Shown one piece after another: positions 44,998 through 52,450 of a stretch of DNA of 64,000 bases. Position 1 is the first letter of the stretch. Every line of letters begins with the position of its first letter. The stretch is taken from contig JALUUL010000058.1 in NCBI GenBank assembly GCA_027021385.1, positions 1-64,000 on the forward strand. The letters are read 5' to 3'. The notes beneath the pieces are model-generated. The model had not been told where the DNA came from, searched no databases, and saw only the letters and a program-made list of their open reading frames with translations. This DNA comes from Planctomycetota bacterium (lineage in GTDB: Bacteria > Planctomycetota > UBA1135 > GCA-002748355). Made by a program: the position numbers and the translations under genes.

Positions 44998-45725
44998 GCG
45001 CGAAGAAAAAGCTCCGCGCCCTCTTCTTCGACATCGACGATACGCTCTTCTCGACCTCGGTCTTCGCTGAGAAGGCCCGCCGGGCCGCCGTGGACGCGAT
45101 GGCCCAAACCGGGCTCCGTGTTTCCAAGGACCTCCTCCTGAAGGAACTCGGAGAGGTCGTCGAGGAGTTCTCCTCGAACTACGGCTACCATTTCAACAAG
45201 CTCCTCCTCAGGCTCCCCGAGGGTTCTCTCGAGGGTCTCAACCCGGCCCTGCTCGTCGCGGCCGGGATGGTCGCCTACCACGACACGAAGTTCCGGGAAT
45301 TCAAGGTCTATGACGACGTCTACGAGGTCCTCAAGGCCCTTTCCGAAACAGACCTCGTGCGTGGAATCATCTCCGCGGGACTGACCGTCAAGCAGGCGGA
45401 GAAGCTGATCCGTCTCCACATCAACGAGTTCTTGACCCCGAACGCGATCTTCATCACGGAGCAGGTGGGGATCAGCAAACCCAACCCCAAGCTCTACGCC
45501 AAGGTGTTGCAGACCCTCGATCTCCCCCCCGAGGAGACGATGTATGTCGGGGATCGGCCCGACCACGATGTCGACCCCTGCAACGAACTGGGTATGATCA
45601 CGGTCTGGAACCGGCGGTCGGGCAAGCACAGTAGGTCCCGAGGCAAGACCCGTCCCGACTACGAGATCCGGGACTTCTACGATCTCCGGCGCATCCTCCG
45701 GGAAGACTTCGGGATCCCCGCCTGA
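44994..45725 (+). CDS. HAD-superfamily hydrolase, TIGR02253-like
   Basis: The 243-residue product starts at ATG 44994, overlapping the secretin stop (ATGA). It has the HAD motifs: FFDIDDTLFST (motif I nucleophile Asp), IISAGL (motif II), a conserved Lys in ISKPNPKLY (motif III) and VGDRPDHDV (motif IV). AEKARRAAVDAMAQTG and VAAGMVAYHDTKF are typical of the TIGR02253 group, better known from archaea. Small phosphorylated metabolites are the usual substrates. Its tight coupling to a secretin gene is unusual and may be only co-transcription. Confidence 0.85.
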   Translation: MSAKKKLRALFFDIDDTLFSTSVFAEKARRAAVDAMAQTGLRVSKDLLLKELGEVVEEFSSNYGYHFNKLLLRLPEGSLEGLNPALLVAAGMVAYHDTKFREFKVYDDVYEVLKALSETDLVRGIISAGLTVKQAEKLIRLHINEFLTPNAIFITEQVGISKPNPKLYAKVLQTLDLPPEETMYVGDRPDHDVDPCNELGMITVWNRRSGKHSRSRGKTRPDYEIRDFYDLRRILREDFGIPA

Positions 45726-45785
45726 CCCACCGCCGGCGGACAGGGAACGACCCGCAGAGAGACGCGCAACGGAGTTCAGACCGCG

Positions 45786-46283
45786 ATGACCCGAACCAGG
45801 ATCCTGCGCCTGAAGATCAACGGCCACGAACGTGAGGTCGCCGCCGAACCCAATGCCATCCTCCTCGACGTCCTCCGGGAAGGGCTCGGGTTGACCGGGA
45901 CCAAGCGGGGTTGCGACATGGGGACCTGCGGCTGCTGCAACGTCCTTCTCGACGGACGCCCGGTGAACTCCTGCCTCGTCCTCGCCTGGGACTGCGAAGA
46001 CCGCGAGATTACGACAATCGAGGGTCTCCTCCCGGAGGATCCCGGCGCCCTCCATCCCCTCCAGGAGGCCTGGGCGGAGACCGGGGGGAGCCAGTGCGGT
46101 TTCTGCTCGCCCGGTTTTATCGTGACCGCCGAGGCTCTGCTGCGCGAAGACCCCGAGCCCACGGAGACCCGGGTGCGGGAGGCCCTTTCCGGCAACCTCT
46201 GCCGCTGCACGGGCTACAAGAAGATCGTCGAGGCGGTCCTGAAGGCCGCGCGATCCGGACGCGGCGTGGAGGTCGGATCATGA
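45786..46283 (+). CDS. hcrC: xanthine-oxidase-family [2Fe-2S] subunit, 4-hydroxybenzoyl-CoA reductase gamma-like
   Basis: A 165-residue iron-sulfur subunit. Cys43, 48, 51 and 63 form the plant-ferredoxin-type cluster (CDMGTCGCC), and CGFCSPG plus CRCTGY form the C-terminal second cluster. It passes electrons between the FAD subunit and the molybdenum subunit. The gene order small, large, medium with ATGA overlaps indicates one operon. The symbol follows the two larger subunits, which match the Hcr enzyme more specifically. Confidence 0.85.
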   Translation: MTRTRILRLKINGHEREVAAEPNAILLDVLREGLGLTGTKRGCDMGTCGCCNVLLDGRPVNSCLVLAWDCEDREITTIEGLLPEDPGALHPLQEAWAETGGSQCGFCSPGFIVTAEALLREDPEPTETRVREALSGNLCRCTGYKKIVEAVLKAARSGRGVEVGS

Positions 46284-48622
46284 CCCACCCCCATGACATC
46301 CCGAACCAACCGCGGAGACTCCTCGGAAAGAGGATCCCCCTCGTCGACGCGAAACGGAAGGCCACGGGACAGGCGGTCTACACCGACGACATCCGGCTTC
46401 CCGGCACCCTCGTCGGGAAGATCCTCCGCTCCCCCCACCCCCACGCGAAGATCCTCTCGATCGACACGGGAAAGGCCGAGGCCCTCCCCGGGGTCCACGC
46501 CGTCCTCACCGGCCGGGAGGCGCCCGCCCGGTTCGGAGTCCTCCCTGTCTCCCAGGACGAGACGGCGCTGGCCGTCGACAAGGTCCGCTTCATCGGAGAC
46601 AACGTGGCCGCCGTCGCGGCCGAGGACGAGGCGACCGCGCTCGAGGCGCTCGGGCTGATCGAGGTCGAATACGAGCCCCTTCGGGCCTTCCTCGACATGG
46701 AACAGAGCCTCGAGCCCGTTCCCGAGGAACTCCGGCTCCACACGAAGACCGTCGGCGGGACGAACATCCACAAGGAGGTCTCCCAGGAGTTCGGCGAGGT
46801 CGATCGGGCCTTCGAGGAAGCCGCCTGGAAGAAGACCCGCGACTTCCGTTTCATCGGCGTCACCCACGCCTTCACCGAGCCGATGTGCACGCTGGCCTGG
46901 TTCGACGCAGACGACCGCCTGACGATCTGGTCCGCGACCCAGGTCCCGCACTACCTGCATCGGGCGCTATCCAAGGTGCTCGAGATGCCGATGCACCGTA
47001 TCCGCGTCGTGCGTCCCTGCGTCGGCGGCGGCTTCGGGGGGAAGTCCGACCCCTTCCCGCACGAGATGGTCGCCGCCCTCCTCTCGAGGAAGTGCCGCCG
47101 CCCCGTCAAGATCCTCTTCGACCGGGAGGAGGTCTTCTACTCGAATCACGGCCGCCATCCCTCGAAGATCCGTTTCGGGCTCGCAGTCGGAAAGGACGGG
47201 ACGATCCGCGCCCTCGACATCGACGCACTGATCGACGGGGGCGCCTGGGGCTCCTTCGGCGTCGTCACGACTTATTACAACGGCGTCCTCGCCAACGGCC
47301 CCTACCGGGTCGACAACTTCCGCTACCACGGGCGGCGGGTCTACACGAACAAGCCTCCCTGTGGCGCGATGCGCGGTCACGGGGCGGTCAACACCCGCTT
47401 CGCCTACGAGGTCCTCCTCGACGAGGCGGCCCACGACCTGGGCCTCGACCCCGCCGAGTTCCGGCTCCGAAACGCCCTTCCCCCGAACACGAAGACCGTC
47501 AACGAGTTCCGGATCACGACATCGGGGATCCGCGAATGCATCGAGCGAGCGGTCGAGGCCTCCGAATGGAAAAGGAAGAAGGGGAATCTCCCCTTCGGCG
47601 AAGGCATCGGGATCGCCGGGGGGTTCTACATCTCCGGTTCCGCCCTTCCGATCCACTGGGACGACATTCCCCAGTCCACGGTCCATCTCAAGGTCGATCT
47701 CGACGGCGGGGTCACGATCCACAGCATGGCCGCGGAAATCGGGCAGGGCTCGGACACGATGCTGGCCCAGATCGTGGCCGAGGTCCTGGGCCTCGACATC
47801 GGCTTCTGCAGGGTCCGGACCCACGACACCGACACGGCTCCGATCGATCTCGGCAGCTATTCCTCCCGCGTGACTTTCATGGCCGGGAACGCCGCCCGCC
47901 AGGCCGCCGAGAACTTGAGAGCGCGCCTGCTCCGGGCCGCCGCCGACCTGACCGGCTACCCGGTCGAGGTCTTCGTCCTCCGGGAAGGGGAGGCCGTCAA
48001 CGTCACGAGGCCCGAGATCCGCGTGCCCTACCTCGAGGCGGTCCGCCGCGCGATGAAGGAATGCGGCGCCTTGCAGGCGACCGGTTCCTACCGAAGTCCG
48101 CCGATGGGCGGGAAATTCAAGGGGGCCGCCGCCGGCCTGTCCCCGACCTACAGCTTCCAGGCCTTCGTCGCCCAACTGAAGGTCGATCTCGAAACCGGCA
48201 AGCCGAGGGTCCTCGACGTCTGGGCCGCCCACGACTGCGGCCGGGCCTTGAATCCCCTCGCCGTCGAAGGCCAGATCGAGGGATCGGTGCACATGGGGCT
48301 CGGCCAGGTGCTCTCCGAGGCCTTCCTCTACAACGGGGGCAACGTCCTCAACCCCAACCTCTGCGATTACCGGACCCTCTCCCCGACCGAAACCCCGCGG
48401 ATCCACCCGATCCTCGTGGAGACGAACGACCCCGAGGGCCCCTTCGGCGCGAAGGAATGCGGGGAAGGCCCCCTCCTCCCAGTACTTCCCGCGGTCGCGA
48501 ACGCCCTCTACGACGCGATAGGCGTCCGTTTCTACGAACTCCCGATCACGGCGGACCGCGTCTTTCGAGCCCTCGAGCGCCAACGGAAACGCCGGGCCGT
48601 AAAGGACCTCGCCGCACGATGA
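46280..48622 (+). CDS. hcrA: molybdenum hydroxylase large subunit, 4-hydroxybenzoyl-CoA reductase alpha-like
   Basis: The 780-residue product starts at ATG 46280, overlapping the small-subunit stop by four bases. It is a molybdopterin-binding subunit of the xanthine oxidase family. Motifs recalled from HcrA are present: ATQVPHYLHRAL, VGGGFGGKSDPFPHE, TNKPPCGAMRGHGAVNTR, GSYSSRVTFMAGNA and PEGPFGAKECGEGPLLPVLP. The enzyme class removes the ring hydroxyl of 4-hydroxybenzoyl-CoA using low-potential electrons. The match is far better than to xanthine or CO dehydrogenase, but the substrate remains an inference, and no other aromatic-degradation gene is in the window. Confidence 0.78.
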   Translation: MTHPHDIPNQPRRLLGKRIPLVDAKRKATGQAVYTDDIRLPGTLVGKILRSPHPHAKILSIDTGKAEALPGVHAVLTGREAPARFGVLPVSQDETALAVDKVRFIGDNVAAVAAEDEATALEALGLIEVEYEPLRAFLDMEQSLEPVPEELRLHTKTVGGTNIHKEVSQEFGEVDRAFEEAAWKKTRDFRFIGVTHAFTEPMCTLAWFDADDRLTIWSATQVPHYLHRALSKVLEMPMHRIRVVRPCVGGGFGGKSDPFPHEMVAALLSRKCRRPVKILFDREEVFYSNHGRHPSKIRFGLAVGKDGTIRALDIDALIDGGAWGSFGVVTTYYNGVLANGPYRVDNFRYHGRRVYTNKPPCGAMRGHGAVNTRFAYEVLLDEAAHDLGLDPAEFRLRNALPPNTKTVNEFRITTSGIRECIERAVEASEWKRKKGNLPFGEGIGIAGGFYISGSALPIHWDDIPQSTVHLKVDLDGGVTIHSMAAEIGQGSDTMLAQIVAEVLGLDIGFCRVRTHDTDTAPIDLGSYSSRVTFMAGNAARQAAENLRARLLRAAADLTGYPVEVFVLREGEAVNVTRPEIRVPYLEAVRRAMKECGALQATGSYRSPPMGGKFKGAAAGLSPTYSFQAFVAQLKVDLETGKPRVLDVWAAHDCGRALNPLAVEGQIEGSVHMGLGQVLSEAFLYNGGNVLNPNLCDYRTLSPTETPRIHPILVETNDPEGPFGAKECGEGPLLPVLPAVANALYDAIGVRFYELPITADRVFRALERQRKRRAVKDLAAR

Positions 48623-49593
48623 TCCTCCCCGCCTTCGAACTTCACCATCCGACCAGGCTCCCGGAGCTTCTCGAACTCTGCCGCACCCTGCGAGCGGAGG
48701 GGCGGGATTTCGACTTCGTGGCCGGAGGCACCGACGTCCTCCCGAACTACAAGAACCGGTTGAACCCGAAGGGCGACCTCATCTCCCTCGCCCGCCTCGA
48801 GGGATTCGACGAGATCGAAACGAACCGCATCGGAGCGAGAGCCAGGATCGCGGACCTCGCGACCTCGAGTGTTCTCGGCGAACACTGGCCCGGCCTCGTG
48901 GAGGCCGCCCGGAGTATCGCCTCCCCCACCCTCCGCAATCTCGGGACCGTCGGCGGAAACCTCTGCCTCGACACGCGCTGCCACTACTTCAACCAGTCCG
49001 AGTTCTGGCGCCGGAGCAAGGGCTACTGCTTGAAGGCCGACGGGGAGGACTGCCTCGTCGTTCCCCAGAAGAAGATCTGCTACGCGACCTATTCCGGCGA
49101 TCTCGCCCCGGTCTTCCTCGTGCTCGACGCCGTCCTCGATCTGGCCGGACCCCAAGGGGAACGCTCGATGCCCCTCCGGGAGTTCTACGCCTTCGACGGG
49201 ATCCGCCGCTTCCGCAAGGAGCCGGACGAGATCTGCCTGAGGATCCGGATCCCCAAGGAGTCGGAGGGGCTCCGGACCGGCTACCGCAAGCTCCGGGCCC
49301 GCGACGTCCTCGAGTATCCGGTCATGGGGGTCGCGATGGGGCTCCGGGTCGCGGAGGGGGCGGTCCGGGACCTCCGGGTCGCCGTGACGGGCTCCGAGGC
49401 GATCCCCCTCCATTACGGGGACCTGGACCTCGGAAACGGGATCCCCCCGGGCGAGGAAGGCGCCGAAGCCGTGAAAAGGGCCCTGCTCGAGTGGGTCAAG
49501 ACCTACCGGAACGTCCCCTTCCCTCCCGGCTACCGCCGCGCGATGGCCGGGGAGTTCGGAAGGGAACTCTTTATGACCCTGGTCTCGGCCTGA
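48619..49593 (+). CDS. hcrB: FAD subunit with extra [4Fe-4S] site, 4-hydroxybenzoyl-CoA reductase beta-like
   Basis: The 324-residue product starts at ATG 48619, again with an ATGA overlap. FVAGGTDVLPN and TLRNLGTVGGNL are the FAD-binding motifs. Inserted after them is a loop with Cys121, 137, 145 and 154 (LDTRCHYFNQSEFW; KGYCLK; EDCLVV; KKICYATYSGDLAP). This four-Cys pattern is the additional [4Fe-4S] cluster that distinguishes HcrB and lets the enzyme run in the reductive direction. It is the strongest evidence for the operon's identity. Confidence 0.8.
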   Translation: MILPAFELHHPTRLPELLELCRTLRAEGRDFDFVAGGTDVLPNYKNRLNPKGDLISLARLEGFDEIETNRIGARARIADLATSSVLGEHWPGLVEAARSIASPTLRNLGTVGGNLCLDTRCHYFNQSEFWRRSKGYCLKADGEDCLVVPQKKICYATYSGDLAPVFLVLDAVLDLAGPQGERSMPLREFYAFDGIRRFRKEPDEICLRIRIPKESEGLRTGYRKLRARDVLEYPVMGVAMGLRVAEGAVRDLRVAVTGSEAIPLHYGDLDLGNGIPPGEEGAEAVKRALLEWVKTYRNVPFPPGYRRAMAGEFGRELFMTLVSA

Positions 49594-49647
49594 GCCACCC
49601 GACCGCCCTACCCGGAAGGACGCCCGGCGGGGAAGATGCGCCCCGGC

Positions 49648-49818
49648 TCAGGGCTCCTCGAAGCGGAGTTCGACCCGAAGGTCTTTGCGGAGACTGCGAA
49701 GGACCGGACAGGACGCGGCGGCCTTTCTGAGCAAGTCCTTGGACTCCTGCGGCAGGCCGGCCGGCCAGACGAAGGAGACCTCGAGCGTCCCGATGCGGCG
49801 GAGGGGATCCTGGACCAT
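49648..49818 (-). pseudogene. OsmC-family C-terminal fragment, 5' truncated
   Basis: Fifty-six codons from ATG 49818 encode only the second half of an OsmC/Ohr-type protein: QDPLRRIGTLEVSFVWPAGL, then AAASCPVLRSLRKDLRVELR, where CPV holds the usual C-terminal redox Cys. The first half, with the other conserved Cys, is absent in every frame. The sequence matches from about 25 bases upstream of the ATG, directly from the selD stop and in the same frame as selD, as expected if a deletion removed the 5' part of a downstream osmC gene. A functional mini-protein cannot be excluded. Confidence 0.55.
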
Positions 49819-49842
49819 GTGCTTGACGACCCTTCCCCGGGA

Positions 49843-50892
49843 TCAGGGTTCGAGCCGCAGGACGACCTCCTCCCGCGGGAAGGCTTCCCCTAGGACGAAA
49901 GCCTCGACCCCGCGCTCGGCCAGGGCCGCGAGGACCTCGTCCCGCCGGGAGGGAGGGAAGGCCGCGAGGAGCCCGCCCGAGGTCTCGGCGTCGAAGCAGA
50001 GACCGGCGAGGGGTTCCGGGACCCCCGGCTCGACCCGGCAGTCCTTACCTAGGTAGGCCCTCGTCCGGGCCGCGCCCCCCGAGAGGAGCCCGCTCCGGGA
50101 GAGTTCGAGGGCCCCGGGGAAGACCGGGACCTCGGAGGCGGAGATCCGGAGCGAAACCCCGCTCGCGTCGGCCAGTTCCTTCGCATGTCCGAGGAGCCCG
50201 AATCCCGTGACATCGGTCGCCGCGCGGAGTCCGAGTTCCACCAAGGTCTCCCCGGCCGCGCGGTTCAGGGTCGCCATCTGCTCCATGGCCGCGAGGGCCC
50301 TGTCCTCGGAGAGCCGCCCCTTCTTGAGGGCGGTCGTCACGGCCCCCATGCCGATCGACTTCGTCAGGAGGAGCAGGTCTCCGGCCTCGACCTTGGCGTT
50401 CGTCAGGATGTGCTCCGGATCGCAGGTCCCGGTCACGGCGAGGCCGTACTTGATCTCCGCGTCGGTGACCGTGTGCCCTCCGGCCAGGATCGCCTCCGCC
50501 TCGTCGATCTTCTCCTGCCCTCCGGCCAGGATGCGCCCGAGGAGGTCGGGGGAGAGCCCCTTCGGCCAGCCGACGATCGAGAGGACCGAATGCGGGCGTC
50601 CCCCCATCGCGTAGACGTCGGAAAGGGCGTTCGCCGCGGCGATCCTCCCGTACCATTCCGGGTCGTCGACGACCGGGGGGAAGAAATCGACGGTCTGGAC
50701 GAGAGCCAAGCCATCGGCCAGCCGGACGATGCCGGCGTCGTCCAGGGTCGAGGGCCCGACGAGGAGATCCGGGGAGCGGGCCGGGGGGAGATGGGTCAGG
50801 GCCTGCACGAGGTCCCGGGGATCCATCTTCGCCGCTCAACCGGCGCAGGAGGCGTATCGGGTCAGTCGTTCGTCGCGTTTCCAGAAGGCCAT
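49843..50892 (-). CDS. selD: selenide, water dikinase (selenophosphate synthase), Sec-containing
   Basis: SelD makes selenophosphate for selenocysteine and selenouridine. A conventional reading starts at ATG 50826 and lacks the catalytic N-terminus. In the same frame a start at ATG 50892 gives ERLTRYASCAG-TGA-AAK, aligned residue for residue with E. coli LTQYSHGAGCGCK: the TGA (codon 19, 50836-50838) falls on catalytic Cys17 and Lys22 on essential Lys20. The full product is then 349 residues, the normal SelD length. GPSTLDDAGIV, TDFF-like VQTVDFF and TDVTGFGLLGHAKEL follow. It lies 54 bases after selA, one operon. TGA here almost certainly encodes selenocysteine. Confidence 0.9.
50799..50838 (-). 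promoter_or_regulatory. candidate bacterial SECIS element in selD
   Basis: Starting 20 bases after the in-frame TGA, GGG-A-CCT and AGG-CCC form a short stem with one bulged A and a five-base CGTGC loop (50799-50816) containing GU. The apical loop begins 27 bases from the TGA, within the spacing seen in bacterial SECIS elements read by SelB. Structure judged by eye. Confidence 0.5.
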
Positions 50893-50946
50893 GTCCGCAT
50901 CTTTCCGGGATCTTCGAATGACTTCTCTCCCCCCGGAACGGGGGAC

Positions 50947-52368
50947 TCAGGAGGAGGCGTCCCCTCCCGAGGCGAATCCCTCGAACACCCGCACGACTTC
51001 CCCCGCGTCCCCGGGCTCGAGGGAACGGAGATCCAACCAGAGCGCATCCTCCTCGACCCGTCCCCAGATCGACGGACGGGCGAGACGCAGGCGCCGGGCG
51101 AGTTCGCGGGGGGACCCCCCTCCCGTGGACCCGAGGACGACCGCGAGGCTCGCGATCGATCGGGCGGGCGTCGCGCCCGACCCTACGTAGGCCGGGCTCG
51201 GGCGCAAGACGGCTTCGAAGGAAAGGCTCCGGGCCGCCGGGGCGAGAGCCTTCACGAGAGCCTCGCCCTCGGCTTCCAACTCCTCGAGCGGGCGGAAGAT
51301 CGCCCGGAGCACCGGGATCTCTTCCTTCGGGTTCCCGTGGAGGTAGATCCTCAGGGTCGCTTCAAGAGCGGCGAGCTGGCACTTGTCGCAGCGCAGGGCC
51401 CGGTAGAGGGGATGGGAGGCCGCCCGGTCGACGGCCTCCTTCCGACCGGCGAGCAGGCCTGCCTGGCAGCTTCCGAGGAGCTTGTCCCCCGAGAAGCAGA
51501 CCAGGGCCGCCCCTTCCTCGAGGCTTCGCGACACCGGTCGTTCCCGCCCGTCATGGGGGAGGGGTTCTTGGAGGAGGTAGCCGGAACCCTGATCCTCGAG
51601 CACCGGCAATCCGTGTTCCTCCCCCAGCGTGACGAGATCCGCGAGAGGAACCGAGGCCGTGAAACCCTCGATCCGGAAATTGCTCGGGTGGACCTTGAGC
51701 AGGGCCCGGGTCTCGGGTCCGATCGCCCGGGCATAGTCGTCGAGCCGCGTGCGGTTCGTCGAGCCGACCTCGACCAGGCGGCAGCCGGCCTGGGCCATGA
51801 CTTCCGGCATCCGGAATCCGCCCCCGATCTCGACGAGTTCGCCGCGGGAGACCGGGACCTCCCCCCCGCGGGCCAGGGCGTCGAGCGCAAGCAGGGTCGC
51901 GGCCGCGTTGTTGTTCACGACGAGGGCCGCCTCGGCCCCGGTCAACCGCCGCAGAAGCGCGGCCACCGCCCGCTCCCTCCTTCCCCGCTTCCCGCTCTCG
52001 GGATCCACCTCGACGAGGGCCTGCCCCGAAACCTCGACCAGGGCCGCGCGCGCGGCCCTCGGAAGGGGCGCCCGGCCGAGGCCGGTATGCAGGAGAATGC
52101 CGGTCGCGTTGACGACGCGCCGGTGGGCCGGAGTCTCGAGGCGCCGGCGGACCTCGGCCAGGGCTCCGGCGAGGCCGCGGTCCTCGAAGAGGGCCTCGAG
52201 ATCCGGACGCCCCCCGGCGAGGAGCTCCCCCCGCAGCGATTCGAGCAGGCGGCGGGCCGCTTCCCGGGCCAGGGGCCCCGGAACCCCCTCCTGCAGCCGA
52301 AGGCAGCGGTCGACGGAGGGGAGCCTTCGCAGCAGGGCCGAGCGGTCGGGTTCTTCGGCTTCGTTCAT
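50947..52368 (-). CDS. selA: L-seryl-tRNA(Sec) selenium transferase
   Basis: A 473-residue PLP enzyme that converts Ser-tRNA(Sec) to Sec-tRNA(Sec) with selenophosphate. NATGILLHTGLGRAPLP (88-104), VNNNAAA, EIGGGFRMPEVM, KVHPSNFRIEGF and CFSGDKLLGSCQAG are classic SelA motifs; Lys296 binds PLP and matches Lys295 of E. coli. The N-terminal helical domain that grips tRNA(Sec) is present. It is followed by selD on the same strand and diverges from recJ. selB and tRNA(Sec) are not in the window. Confidence 0.95.
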   Translation of the reverse strand: MNEAEEPDRSALLRRLPSVDRCLRLQEGVPGPLAREAARRLLESLRGELLAGGRPDLEALFEDRGLAGALAEVRRRLETPAHRRVVNATGILLHTGLGRAPLPRAARAALVEVSGQALVEVDPESGKRGRRERAVAALLRRLTGAEAALVVNNNAAATLLALDALARGGEVPVSRGELVEIGGGFRMPEVMAQAGCRLVEVGSTNRTRLDDYARAIGPETRALLKVHPSNFRIEGFTASVPLADLVTLGEEHGLPVLEDQGSGYLLQEPLPHDGRERPVSRSLEEGAALVCFSGDKLLGSCQAGLLAGRKEAVDRAASHPLYRALRCDKCQLAALEATLRIYLHGNPKEEIPVLRAIFRPLEELEAEGEALVKALAPAARSLSFEAVLRPSPAYVGSGATPARSIASLAVVLGSTGGGSPRELARRLRLARPSIWGRVEEDALWLDLRSLEPGDAGEVVRVFEGFASGGDASS

Positions 52369-52450
52369 CGCTTCCTGGGGATCGAGGTCGCCAAAGGATA
52401 CACTCTCCCCCTTCCCCGTTCCCCGGAGTCGTCCCCGAAGCCTGGTCTCC

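Noticed and set aside
45786-49593. Xanthine dehydrogenase or CO dehydrogenase operon
   Set aside because: The four extra Cys of the FAD subunit and several large-subunit motifs fit 4-hydroxybenzoyl-CoA reductase much better.
50826-50826. Start of selD at ATG 50826
   Set aside because: This start leaves out the catalytic Cys/Sec loop and essential Lys that the upstream in-frame sequence supplies at exact spacing.
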